36,020 nt of DNA from a virus. The stretch is from the IMG/VR virus record IMGVR_UViG_3300010373_000095, positions 1 through 36,020 of that record; one strand, written 5' to 3'. The translations under genes and the position numbers were made by a program. Below, one piece after another: positions 6,434 through 13,573 of the stretch (positions are counted from its first letter, which is position 1; the number at the start of each line of letters is the position of its first letter). The notes beneath the pieces were generated by a model. That model searched no databases, was not told the origin of the DNA, and was given only the letters and a program-made list of their open reading frames with translations.

Positions 6434-6491
6434 CAGTACGGATATCCAGCGAGTGGAATCATCACTGATTGATGCTGAGGAGACTCCATGA
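6240..6491 (+). CDS. Hypothetical phage protein with C-x2-C motif; paralogue of the right-end gene
   Basis: The 83-residue protein begins MNVSIFGYFDDPSQQSAAYD and contains ALCPHCLRVLDLPV, a single Cys-x2-Cys pair, then SPRSYFYRVHRSCH with a Cys and His that could complete a metal site. By eye, 50 of the last 62 residues are identical to the partial gene at 35831-36020 on the opposite strand, and the DNA is similar too. Selection appears to keep the Cys pair and the YFYRVHR segment. The stop overlaps the next ATG. The function is unknown; a small zinc-binding protein is plausible. Confidence 0.75.
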   Translation: MNVSIFGYFDDPSQQSAAYDPGLTALCPHCLRVLDLPVITISLMRQGSPRSYFYRVHRSCHLRANSTDIQRVESSLIDAEETP

Positions 6492-6523
6492 CCACCGACG
6501 AACTGCCGGATGAGAGGGAGTGA
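6488..6523 (+). CDS. Tiny ORF MTTDELPDERE (11 aa), possible remnant or leader
   Basis: ATG 6488 overlaps the previous stop (ATGA). The ORF runs 11 codons to TGA at 6521-6523, three bases before the next ATG at 6527. It repeats the MTTDEL start seen at 6191, and its last codons contain the GAGGGAG that would serve as ribosome-binding site for the next gene. It may be translated only to couple the two neighbours, or be a leftover gene start. Confidence 0.3.
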   Translation: MTTDELPDERE

Positions 6524-6526
6524 GAG

Positions 6527-7021
6527 ATGGCTATTTACTGCAACAAATGCGGCGCTCGCCATGAATGCTCCGTTTGTCCTGTGTGTGCCGGATTCGGCCT
6601 ATCTAACCTTCAAGTGGCCGCAGGCGTAGGAAAATCTTTTCAATCGATCGACGAACTGCGGGCGAAGTTTGAGGCGTGGTATCCCGACGCCATTGGTGAC
6701 GTGCAGCCATTCGAGTGCTACATGAAAGGTTACGCCTCCCGAGACGCCGAGGTCGAGGCGCTTCGATATGGGCTTTCCGAAGCAAGAGACGGATGGTATC
6801 AAGCAAATGGTGTTGCTGATCTTGCAATACAGCACCGAGATGCAGCTGAGTCCGAGGTCGGGGGGTTGAGGAAGGATGCGGAGAGGTTGACGTGGTTTGA
6901 AACTCAGCGTGAGGCATACGGATTTGAAGATGTTCACGAAGGTAATCGATGGACGATCGAAGGTCCATTCAGCACATTGCGTGAAGCCATCGACGCCGCG
7001 ATGCGGGAGGAATCGAAATGA
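6527..7021 (+). CDS. Hypothetical phage protein with N-terminal zinc ribbon
   Basis: The 164-residue product starts IYCNKCGARHECSVCPVCAG, with paired C-x2-C knuckles that form a likely zinc ribbon in the first 25 residues. It is followed by DELRAKFEAWYPDAIGD, a helical segment common in small phage proteins, a helical middle, and a C-terminal module with ERLTWFE and STLREAIDAAM that resembles the end of the gene at 5107-5664. It appears to be assembled from separate pieces. A strong GAGGGAGTGAGAG precedes the ATG and the stop overlaps the next ATG. Its role is unknown. Confidence 0.72.
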   Translation: MAIYCNKCGARHECSVCPVCAGFGLSNLQVAAGVGKSFQSIDELRAKFEAWYPDAIGDVQPFECYMKGYASRDAEVEALRYGLSEARDGWYQANGVADLAIQHRDAAESEVGGLRKDAERLTWFETQREAYGFEDVHEGNRWTIEGPFSTLREAIDAAMREESK

Positions 7022-7284
7022 CCCGCAACGAATGCGAACACGGCCAACTTCGCCGAAGCTGCGAGATATGCGAACTGCGCGCTGAGGCCGAGGAACAATC
7101 GCGCCTGATCGAGAAGCAGGCGGCTGAGATCGCAACGCTGAGGCAGCGGATCGAGTCGGCTCCGGTCGCCATCATGGACACACGCGACGCGCTGGGTATT
7201 TGCGCGCCCACGGAGGAAGACTTCCCGGCGCTGTATGCACTGCAAGGCAAGCGCGTGCGCCTGGTCGTGGAGGATGAGGAGTGA
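7018..7284 (+). CDS. Small hypothetical phage protein, Cys motif and coiled coil (88 aa)
   Basis: The protein starts MTRNECEHGQLRRSCEICEL, with Cys at 6, 15 and 18 and His at 8, suggesting a small metal-binding knuckle. It continues with a heptad-like helix (LRAEAEEQSRLIEKQAAEIA, TLRQRIESAP), likely a dimeric coiled coil. The C-terminal part has MDTRDALGICAPTEEDFPAL and an acidic end. The CEHGxLRRxCExCEL start is common in temperate phages (memory), function unknown. It overlaps its neighbours by ATGA and one base. Confidence 0.72.
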   Translation: MTRNECEHGQLRRSCEICELRAEAEEQSRLIEKQAAEIATLRQRIESAPVAIMDTRDALGICAPTEEDFPALYALQGKRVRLVVEDEE

Positions 7285-7457
7285 TGTGGCAGGTAGAGTC
7301 GAGCGGCCCACATGCCACCCTGGTAGTCCGGCGGCAACGCGGCATCCAACAAGACCTGGCGCGTGATCCAAACGGCCGAATCATCTGGTTCAAGTCGCCA
7401 GCAGATGCACAGATTCACGCCGACAAACTGAATGCGGAGGAGCGGCGCAATGACTGA
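7284..7457 (+). CDS. Small hypothetical phage protein (57 aa)
   Basis: This 57-residue ORF has an ATG (7284) overlapping the previous stop by one base. The sequence begins MWQVESSGPHATLVVRRQRG and includes IIWFKSPADAQIHADKLN, which looks like a small beta-beta-alpha fold. No family is recognised. Coupling to the upstream gene is the main support, together with the non-random strand and helix pattern. Its 3' end overlaps a further tiny ORF at 7450. Confidence 0.6.
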   Translation: MWQVESSGPHATLVVRRQRGIQQDLARDPNGRIIWFKSPADAQIHADKLNAEERRND

Positions 7458-7503
7458 GCACTTCCACCGCATCACCAAGGCCTATGAGGAGGCGATGGGA
7501 TGA
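7450..7503 (+). CDS. Tiny ORF (17 aa), possible coupling peptide ahead of the AlpA-like gene
   Basis: ATG 7450 opens 17 codons (MTEHFHRITKAYEEAMG) that end in a TGA overlapping the ATG of the AlpA-like gene (ATGA at 7500-7503). GAGGAG lies before the end and could recruit ribosomes for the next gene. The peptide may be real or only a translational bridge. Confidence 0.35.
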   Translation: MTEHFHRITKAYEEAMG

Positions 7504-7700
7504 ACGAGATCCTGCTACCGCGCCGCGAAGTAGAGCGCCGGGTGGGGCTGGGCCGCTCGGCGATCTATGCCCGCATGGCCCGCGGCACCTTCCCGAAGCA
7601 GGTGCCCGATATCGATACCGAAACCGTGTGGTGGCTGGAATCGGAGATCGATGCCTGGGTGCAAGCGCGCATCGACGCCAGCCGCAAGCGCGCCGCCTAA
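7500..7700 (+). CDS. AlpA-family regulator / probable excisionase
   Basis: The 66-residue protein shows the AlpA/MerR-like winged-helix layout: LLPRREVERRVGLGRSAIYA (turn and recognition helix), RMARGTFPKQVPD, the aromatic wing TVWWLESEIDAWVQARID, and a basic tail (ASRKRAA). AlpA-type proteins activate or direct phage and island excision, and small proteins of this fold beside an integrase commonly act as Xis. The integrase follows on the same strand after ~220 bases of terminator and repeats. ATG 7500 overlaps a tiny upstream ORF. I favour the excisionase role from position; regulation of int transcription is the alternative. Confidence 0.82.
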   Translation: MNEILLPRREVERRVGLGRSAIYARMARGTFPKQVPDIDTETVWWLESEIDAWVQARIDASRKRAA

Positions 7701-7720
7701 CATGGGTACAAACATGGGTA
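7699..7720. repeat. Direct repeat AACATGGGTA, two copies here and a third at 7895
   Basis: AACATGGGTA occurs at 7699-7708 and 7711-7720 (12-bp spacing) and as AACATGGGTAGG at 7895-7906, followed by a related ATGGTGGGTAGG at 7907-7918 directly before the int start. The copies flank the int leader on both sides. They may bind Int, AlpA or a repressor. Confidence 0.5.
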
Positions 7721-7741
7721 GGCTGACGCAAGACAAGAAAA

Positions 7742-7764
7742 AAGCCGCTATTTCAGCGGCTTAG
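7742..7764 (+). terminator. Likely intrinsic terminator of the early operon
   Basis: AAGCCGCT (7742-7749), loop ATTTC and AGCGGCTT (7755-7762) form an 8-bp perfect hairpin. It is preceded by AAGAAAAA, so it could act on the minus strand as well. The 3' T-run is short, which makes it weak on the plus strand; it lies 40 bases after the AlpA-like stop and ahead of int. Confidence 0.6.
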
Positions 7765-7801
7765 TTCATGCATTGGCGGAGAGAGAGGCCGATTCATGCC
7801 C

Positions 7802-7829
7802 TCCGCAACATTCCGCAACATTCCGCAAA
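7802..7829. repeat. Three direct repeats TCCGCAACA at 10-bp spacing, candidate Int/Xis sites
   Basis: TCCGCAACAT begins at 7802 and 7812, and TCCGCAAAC begins at 7822. The exact 10-bp period puts the copies on the same face of the helix. They sit between the AlpA-like gene and int, where arm-type integrase or excisionase sites, or operator iterons, are expected. Binding is inferred from spacing only. Confidence 0.5.
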
Positions 7830-7919
7830 CCCGCGCCGTTGTGCGGCTTTGAATCCACACCGTCCCGGATCATTCCTGTACGATCCGCACACCGAACATG
7901 GGTAGGATGGTGGGTAGGA

Positions 7920-9077
7920 ATGGGGCGTCCGATCAATCGTCTGTCGGCGCGCCAGGTCGCTACGGCGAAGGCAGGGTATCACGCGGACGGAGGCGGCCTG
8001 TACCTGCAGGTGACGGAGGCCGGCACGCGATCCTGGGTGCTGCGCTACCAGCTCGCCGGCAAGCGGCGGGAGATGGGGCTCGGCCCGATTGCCTTGGTGA
8101 GCCTTCATGACGCGCGCCACGCGGCGCTGGGGCATCGGCAAGCCATGCTCCAAGGCATCGACCCACTGGACGCGCGCAGGTCAGCGCGGGCGGTCACAGG
8201 CATGACGTGGGGTGCCTGCGTGGATGCCTTCATCGAGACGCACCGGCACGGCTGGAAGAACGACGCGCAGGCCGAGCAGTGGGGGCAGTCCCTGAGGGAC
8301 TACGGGCCTGCGCGCGAGGCCGAGGTGGCCCGCATTGACACGCCGGCCGTGTTGGACTGCCTGCGTCCGATCTGGACGGACAAGACCGAAACGGCCACCC
8401 GCGTGCGAGGACGCATCGAGCGCATCCTGGACTGGGCGCGCGTGTCGGGGTATCGGTCGGGCGAGAACCCGGCGCGCTGGCGCGGGCATCTGGACAAGCT
8501 GTTGCCGCGCCCGTCGAAGGTGAAGCGCGCGCAGCACCACGCCGCGATGCCCTATGCCGACTTGCCGGCGTTCATTCCCGATCTATTGGCGCGCCGCGCG
8601 CTGGCCGCCAAGGCGATGCACTTCACCCTACTGACGGCGGCACGCACGGGCGAGGTGACGGGCATGCCTTGGGGCGAGCTGGATCTGGACGCAGGTCTGT
8701 GGACGATCCCGGCCGAGCGCATGAAGGGAGGCGCGGAGCACGTCGTGCCGCTAGTGCCTGCGGTGATCGCACTGCTGAAAGGACTGCCGCGAAACAAGCC
8801 GCCGTTCGCCTTGAGCGAGAACGCGATGCTCTACCTGTTGCAGAAGCGCATGGAAAAGCCCTTCACCGTCCATGGCTTCCGATCCTCATTCCGCGACTGG
8901 GCGGCCGAGAAAACGGACTTCCCCGCCGAGGTAGTCGAGATGGCACTGGCGCACACCATTCGCAACAAGGTGGAGGCCGCCTACCGCCGCGGCGCCCTGC
9001 TGGAAAAACGCCGCAAGCTCATGGAGGCATGGGCGGCGTATTGCGAGACGGCGCCCCAGCCATCGGCCCGCGCCTGA
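7920..9077 (+). CDS. int: Tyrosine-type site-specific integrase
   Basis: The 385-residue product has an N-terminal DUF4102-like arm-binding domain (HADGGGLYLQVTEAG, SWVLRYQLAGKRREMGLG), a core-binding SAM-like domain, and a C-terminal catalytic domain. Catalytic residues are Arg 242 (TAARTGE), His 318 and Arg 321 (HGFR), His 345 (ALAH) and the nucleophile Tyr 355 (AAYRRG), all present. It is the P4-like class of phage and island integrases, which mostly use tRNA genes as targets; a tRNA-like sequence lies 196 bp downstream. ATG 7920 is chosen because homology starts there; the frame is open to 7773 but that leader overlaps terminator and repeats. Confidence 0.95.
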   Translation: MGRPINRLSARQVATAKAGYHADGGGLYLQVTEAGTRSWVLRYQLAGKRREMGLGPIALVSLHDARHAALGHRQAMLQGIDPLDARRSARAVTGMTWGACVDAFIETHRHGWKNDAQAEQWGQSLRDYGPAREAEVARIDTPAVLDCLRPIWTDKTETATRVRGRIERILDWARVSGYRSGENPARWRGHLDKLLPRPSKVKRAQHHAAMPYADLPAFIPDLLARRALAAKAMHFTLLTAARTGEVTGMPWGELDLDAGLWTIPAERMKGGAEHVVPLVPAVIALLKGLPRNKPPFALSENAMLYLLQKRMEKPFTVHGFRSSFRDWAAEKTDFPAEVVEMALAHTIRNKVEAAYRRGALLEKRRKLMEAWAAYCETAPQPSARA

Positions 9078-9273
9078 CTTGTGCGCGTAGGCTGGCGCCT
9101 GACGGCCATCGGATGAGGCCTGACGACTGGGGCTGGACCATTTTGCGGATGCGCGCAACATGGTTCTGTCGGCGGCCGATGATAGTCGCGTCAGATCAAC
9201 GCCGCCAAATTCGTCACCGGTCCGGCATGCGCGGCGCTGGCGAGATTCGTGCGTGGCCTGATAGAGTATCCGC

Positions 9274-9346
9274 GCAGCGATAGCTCAACGGTAGAGCGTT
9301 GCACGTCCAGTGCAAAGGACGGGTTCGACTCCCGGACGCTGCTCCA
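9274..9346 (+). tRNA. tRNA-Gly(UCC)-like sequence, degenerate; probable attP target mimic
   Basis: A 73-base cloverleaf can be drawn: acceptor GCAGCGA with ACGCTGC, D-arm GCTC/GAGC, anticodon stem TTGCA/TGCAA with loop CGTCCAG, T-loop TTCGACT, and an encoded CCA end. The anticodon by position is TCC (Gly). Departures from a working tRNA are visible: position 33 is G instead of the near-universal U, the last acceptor pair is A-A, the first T-stem pair is A-G, and the variable loop has only three bases. It lies just downstream of int, so it could be an att-linked tRNA copy or a phage tRNA that has decayed. The 196 bases between int and this sequence hold no gene I can see. Confidence 0.6.
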
Positions 9347-9348
9347 CG

Positions 9349-9524
9349 TCAGTAGACGTAAATATTGATCGCGCCGTTCTGCCCGGCGCCACCCGCATAG
9401 CCGTTTGTGCCGGCGGCACCGCCCACGCCGACCAATTCAATAATGGCGTAATCGCAAATCGCGCGATCAGCGATCCGCAAAATGCCATCGCGTCGGCCGC
9501 CGCGATCTATAGGAGTTTCTTCAT
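9349..9524 (-). pseudogene. Frameshifted remnant of a glycine-rich tail protein
   Basis: On the minus strand an AAAAGAGGATAG ribosome site precedes ATG 9524, but that frame (MKKLL) stops after five codons at a TAG. The adjacent frame carries EETPIDR near the start and a clear glycine-rich end, VGVGGAAGTNGYAGGAGQNG then AINIYVY, to a TGA at 9349-9351. These are the typical first and last pieces of Gly-rich phage tail or fibre proteins, which usually have a long middle domain missing here. The gene therefore looks shortened and frameshifted. Its 3' end stops two bases from the tRNA-like CCA, so loss may have come with rearrangement at the attachment site. Confidence 0.55.
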
Positions 9525-9539
9525 GGTTCTATCCTCTTT

Positions 9540-10160
9540 TCAGTAGCCGAGTGCGCGCCAGAAACAGCCGCCATTGGCAGTGTCGCTGTACGCGGTGAAG
9601 CTGGCCGTGTTGCCATGCGAGTTGGCAATCCAGACGTGTTGTGGCGTGGAGCTGGATGACGCTGCCGTCACAGAAATGTTCAGGTTGGCGTTGGGAAACG
9701 GGATGGGAAACGTCACCGTGGTCGCCTGCCCCGGTGTCGCCGACAAATTCAGATTGCCCCACTGTTCGATGAAAAAACCGGACGGGCTGTTCGGATCGGG
9801 GTACTGCTTCCAGCCGTTCGCATTCAACGCACTGGCAAAGGCGCTCAATTGCGTGGCGTTGCGCATCTGGCCTGCCGTGATGCCATTCCACGCGTAATCA
9901 CCGATGCCCCATGCTTGCGCCGATGTGCCCTCCTGTCCTCGCAGCAGCCCGCTCAGCGTCGCGCCACTAATGCTGGTGGCATAGATGACCTCGAAGTTCT
10001 GCCGCGTCGCCTGGTCGTTCAACGTGATGACCAGCGCCATACCTGCGGGAATCGACGCGGGAAGATTCGCCGAACCGGCGAGCGTCAGAGAAGTCGCTGA
10101 GCTCGATATCGCCGAGGCAAGCGACGTATTGATGTTGTTTGCATAGATAAAAGCATTCAT
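9540..10160 (-). CDS. Tail fibre protein with gp53-like C-terminal domain
   Basis: The 206-residue protein starts MNAFIYANNINTSLASAISS, a stretch with small beta repeats, then SGLLRGQEGTSAQAWGIGDY, which is common at the N-terminal side of phage fibres. The C-terminal ~85 residues (NGWKQYPDPNSPSGFFIEQW, TVTFPIPFPNANLNISVTAA, ending CFWRALGY) match the gp53-like C-terminal fibre domain. That domain usually forms the trimeric receptor-binding tip or its stem. It is the last intact gene of the late operon. ATG 10160 overlaps the upstream TAA. The receptor is unknown. Confidence 0.8.
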   Translation of the reverse strand: MNAFIYANNINTSLASAISSSATSLTLAGSANLPASIPAGMALVITLNDQATRQNFEVIYATSISGATLSGLLRGQEGTSAQAWGIGDYAWNGITAGQMRNATQLSAFASALNANGWKQYPDPNSPSGFFIEQWGNLNLSATPGQATTVTFPIPFPNANLNISVTAASSSSTPQHVWIANSHGNTASFTAYSDTANGGCFWRALGY

Positions 10161-11221
10161 TACCGCATCCTTCGAGCTTGAATGATGCCACTCGCATTGA
10201 CCGTTCCCGTGGAGAAAATGGCCTCACACACCAAATAGACAGTTGCGGAGCTAGAAATGTTTATTCGACCTGCAGGAACAGAACTTGCAAAAGCGCTGTA
10301 TGAAGGCGTTGCTGCATTTGAAACTTCCGAGAAGGTTCCTGACGCTCCCAAAGTTGCTGATGTGGTGCTATATCCGCAGGCGGCCAAGGACATGACATTG
10401 GTGCTTCCCTGAAGCAGAAATCCACCGGATACATTCCAATCACCAGCCGTCAATGAAATTGATGTGATGTTTGCAGGAGTCGTTGTCGTGAGCGCGACTG
10501 GACTTCCTGTTGCGGAGATGTATTCGCCGACATATCCAGCAAGTGCATTTGAACCATCCGTAAATCCTGTGATAAATGGCTTGAAAATGATTGGGCTTGT
10601 TGAACCCAATAATCCATTCCCTGATGAAACATTGCCATTTACAGAATATTGCAATGCTTGTACAACATTGGATCCCAATCCCGTGATGCTAGTAACGGGA
10701 AGAGCGATTGCATTTGTAAGGTTAAGTGACGATGGCGTACCGAGATTCGGAGTGACAAGGGATGGCGATGTAGCAAGAACAATTGCGCCACTTCCCGTCG
10801 GAGTTACGGCAAGCGCCGATGCAATCCCCGTTCCCAATCCATTAATGCCTGTGCTAACAGGAAGTCCTGCGGCATTCGTTAGCGTCAACGACGACGGTGT
10901 CCCGAGCGAAGACCCGTCAGGAACAGTCACAGTGCCGGTAAACGTGGGCGATGCCAAATGGGCATAGGGCGCCAGAAGCGATGTGACCGCAGAACCCGTG
11001 AGCGTGCCGTTTATGACAGGACTCGCAAGGGTTGGAGATGATCCAAGAACCAAATTCCCTGAACCTGTCGCCGAAGTCGTGCCCGATCCGCCATTCGAGA
11101 CAGTAAGCGGATTCTGAAGCGTCAGGCTGTTGAAAGTGGGCGACGGATAGGTCTGCGCCAATGCGATGACGGGCAGCAGGAGACACGCCGCAAGCAGCGG
11201 CCGGAAAGTCTTGATGAACAT
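10160..11221 (-). CDS. Tail-fibre-like repeat protein with predicted signal peptide
   Basis: The 353-residue protein begins MFIKTFRPLLAACLLLPVIA followed by LAQ, a textbook Sec signal with Ala-x-Ala-like cleavage near residue 22. The rest is a phage fibre-type repeat array: NGGSGTTSATGSGNLVLGSS, TLASPVINGTLTG, and two LGTPSSL(T/N)LTNA units with GLPVSTG. The C-terminal ~120 residues look like a beta-sandwich (DGSNALAGYVGEYISATGSP, ISLTAGDWNVSGGFLLQG). Repeats of this kind occur in tail fibres and appendages. A secretion signal is odd for a virion part assembled in the cytoplasm. It may be a fibre whose hydrophobic start serves assembly, or a secreted phage product. Confidence 0.75.
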   Translation of the reverse strand: MFIKTFRPLLAACLLLPVIALAQTYPSPTFNSLTLQNPLTVSNGGSGTTSATGSGNLVLGSSPTLASPVINGTLTGSAVTSLLAPYAHLASPTFTGTVTVPDGSSLGTPSSLTLTNAAGLPVSTGINGLGTGIASALAVTPTGSGAIVLATSPSLVTPNLGTPSSLNLTNAIALPVTSITGLGSNVVQALQYSVNGNVSSGNGLLGSTSPIIFKPFITGFTDGSNALAGYVGEYISATGSPVALTTTTPANITSISLTAGDWNVSGGFLLQGSTNVMSLAACGYSTTSATLGASGTFSEVSNAATPSYSAFASSVPAGRINISSSATVYLVCEAIFSTGTVNASGIIQARRMR

Positions 11222-11233
11222 GGAAGCTCCTTG

Positions 11234-12130
11234 TTAGGAAATGCAGATGACGCCACCGTTGTTCCAGAGTTGACCTGGATCACCGGGGTTGGTGAGGGGC
11301 AGATTTCCACCGCCAAGCGAAAGCAGTGATGCGGCGGACGTTTCGCTGAAGAATACGGGTGGCGCCGCTGGGTTCGGCGTGATTCCGGGAACGACTGCAG
11401 CTACGCCTCCGTCACTCCAAATGCTACCAGCCGGCAAACTGACAGGAGAGCTTGGCCATGACGCAGGCGCCAACACTTGCAGCACCCCACCGTTATTGAT
11501 CAAGTAGATCTCAACGGTGAAATTGTAGATGAAGGGAAGTGCTAAGCTTCCGTTGGCGATCAATTGTTGCAGAATGGTAAATATCGCAGATTGAGGCGAA
11601 GAAATGTTGAACGTGTAACCTGAAACGGTAATCGACGGAGGATTTTGCAGTACGGCGTAATCCGAACCATTGGCACCATTAAGAAAACGATTGATCCTAT
11701 TCTTGAGCCATTGGATCGAAAAAAACTGTCCGTCGCCTCGATAGAGGTGCCACGTCAATACGCGTTTGTATATGTCATCACTTACCAATGCCGATGACCC
11801 ACTTGATGAGTAAGTCATGGTGTTAAAGGCGCCAGAATTGAAAGGCGCCGAATTGAAACCAGCCAAACGCATAGTTGTTTGTGAGGACAACACGGGGCGC
11901 TTGATGTCATAGACGCCCTGGCCGATCCAATCAAGCAGCGGTCCCGTGATATTGGGCGATGTATAAAGACCCAGCGGCGTGCCATTGAACCAATCAAGAT
12001 AGCCTTGTGCCAAGGAGTTGTAGCTATCTACGAACGCTTGCAAGTCGTCATCATCGGCATACTCTTGGTAGAGATAGCTTTGAATGACAGTCGCGAGTGG
12101 CGTATTGGAAAAGGATTCGATGGGCGCCAT
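11234..12130 (-). CDS. Baseplate/tail protein in the P2 gpI position
   Basis: The 298-residue protein directly follows the baseplate J gene, where contractile phages encode the gpI-like baseplate or fibre-connector protein. It begins MAPIESFSNTPLATVIQSYL and includes DDLQAFVDSYNSLAQGYLDW, TPLGLYTSPNITGPLLDWIG and a WHLYRGDGQFFSIQWLKNRI segment typical of these wedge-periphery proteins. The C-terminal part is Gly/Pro-rich (FFSETSAASLLSLGGG) and may contact the fibres. It has no enzymatic motif. The assignment rests on gene order and layout, not on a catalytic signature. Confidence 0.65.
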   Translation of the reverse strand: MAPIESFSNTPLATVIQSYLYQEYADDDDLQAFVDSYNSLAQGYLDWFNGTPLGLYTSPNITGPLLDWIGQGVYDIKRPVLSSQTTMRLAGFNSAPFNSGAFNTMTYSSSGSSALVSDDIYKRVLTWHLYRGDGQFFSIQWLKNRINRFLNGANGSDYAVLQNPPSITVSGYTFNISSPQSAIFTILQQLIANGSLALPFIYNFTVEIYLINNGGVLQVLAPASWPSSPVSLPAGSIWSDGGVAAVVPGITPNPAAPPVFFSETSAASLLSLGGGNLPLTNPGDPGQLWNNGGVICIS

Positions 12131-12136
12131 GACTGT

Positions 12137-13573
12137 TTAACCCTGTTCCACGGTGACGCCTGTCGCCGAACAGTAGAAGTAACTTTCGGGATCGCCATTG
12201 ATGACACTTGTTCCAGCTGACGGCGATACAACAACGCCATTGATGGTGACCACATTTTGCAGGGTCGTGATGTTGTTCGCCGACAGCACCGAAGCGACGG
12301 CATTCTGGAACACCGCCGTCATTTCAAGCTCGTTGATGGGTTGCCCTACGTAGACCGAATTGATGTAGGCCTGAATGGCCGGTGCAGCCAATTGGTTCAC
12401 CGATGTGCTACCCGTGAAATTCGGCAGGTTAGTGTTCCAAGTGACATTGACGGTCACAACTTGCTGAGGCGGGTTGACGAACACAATCGGGTATGTGTTC
12501 GGGTTCTGGAAAAGCGACACATTCACATCGCGCGGATTGGGCGAAAGGGTGGCTCCGCTCACGTATGCGCCGAAGCCTGAGCCATTGGTCGTCGTCGTGA
12601 TTGTCGTGGCCGTGACTGAGGCTACGGTGTATGAGAGGTTGTAGGCGCTTGGCGTAGCCCCCGTGACGATGACTGTCTGGCCTGCGGTATAACCGTGGTT
12701 GAGGTTCGTCGTGATGACGACAGGATTGGCTGCCGTCATGCCTGTAATAGCGAGTTGCGACCCCTTGAGTACGGACGGGTCGGGCATGCCTTCCAGAATG
12801 GCGTTTGCCACGGCAAAGCTGTCACCGCCGCCGCAAATCACTTGCCAGCCTCCCGATACCTGGTTCACTGAAACAAGCTGCTGCTGCACTCCATCGATTG
12901 CGTAAAGGAGTGTCTTGAGATAGGCCGGCGTTCCTATGGATGCCACTCGTCCGGCAAGCAAAGTGCGCGATCGGTAGCTCTGCACGGATTCCGAGCCGGT
13001 GGCTGGCGTACCCGCCTGAGGATTGGTGACGCTGATACGTGCCGCGTAGGGCGACGGTATCGACGTGACGATCTGCGTCACAGTGTTGGAGGCGATGGGG
13101 AATGTGCCGCTGGCTGTGGCGACAGCGAACAACTGCGGGGTTGAGCCGTTGGATTGGATGACGCCGCCGTCCTGAAGGGCGTACTGGTTGGTGCCGTCAC
13201 TCACCAAGAAACCGGGAGGAAAGACATAGCCGTTCGAGTTCATCGTCGCATCGCTGAAGACGACGAATACACTTCCGTTCACCGGCACGCCTCGCAAGAT
13301 CCCGGCCTGCACACCCAACTGCGCGAGTACGAAAGCATTCGCTCCATAGGGTGTCACACTATTGATCGCATCGACGCGCATCTGATCGAGCATGGCCAGA
13401 GCGCCAGTGTCGGTCGAGGCAATATCCTCGATCAGTGAGGCCGGAAGGTTGGCGGTGTAATCCGGGTTGCTTGCCGCTACTGCGGCGACCAGGGCAGCAC
13501 GCAAGGTAGCTGGTGGCGTTGCGACAGCGCCGGCAGAAGTCATCGTCACGGGAACGGGAGTAGAAGGAGTCAT
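12137..13573 (-). CDS. Baseplate J / gp47-like wedge protein with inserted domain
   Basis: The 478-residue protein has the J-like layout: helical N terminus with LRAALVAAVAASNPDYTANL and PASLIEDIASTDTGALAMLD, then VNGSVFVVFSDATMNSNGYV and FPPGFLVSDGTNQYALQDGG, then SESVQSYRSRTLLAGRVASI and YLKTLLYAIDGVQQ. These are hallmark pieces of baseplate J. Residues ~275-345 (NPVVITTNLNHGYTAGQTVI, VTGATPSAYNLSYTVASVT) form an inserted beta-domain also seen, more weakly conserved, in the sheath and adaptor proteins. It builds the baseplate wedge of the contractile tail. The next gene upstream in the operon is the gp25-like protein, which overlaps it. Confidence 0.9.
   Translation of the reverse strand: MTPSTPVPVTMTSAGAVATPPATLRAALVAAVAASNPDYTANLPASLIEDIASTDTGALAMLDQMRVDAINSVTPYGANAFVLAQLGVQAGILRGVPVNGSVFVVFSDATMNSNGYVFPPGFLVSDGTNQYALQDGGVIQSNGSTPQLFAVATASGTFPIASNTVTQIVTSIPSPYAARISVTNPQAGTPATGSESVQSYRSRTLLAGRVASIGTPAYLKTLLYAIDGVQQQLVSVNQVSGGWQVICGGGDSFAVANAILEGMPDPSVLKGSQLAITGMTAANPVVITTNLNHGYTAGQTVIVTGATPSAYNLSYTVASVTATTITTTTNGSGFGAYVSGATLSPNPRDVNVSLFQNPNTYPIVFVNPPQQVVTVNVTWNTNLPNFTGSTSVNQLAAPAIQAYINSVYVGQPINELEMTAVFQNAVASVLSANNITTLQNVVTINGVVVSPSAGTSVINGDPESYFYCSATGVTVEQG

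Noticed and set aside
9274-9346. Idea that the tRNA-like sequence is a suppressor that reads the sheath TAG.
   Set aside because: The loop CGTCCAG places TCC at the anticodon; no CTA is present in any plausible register.
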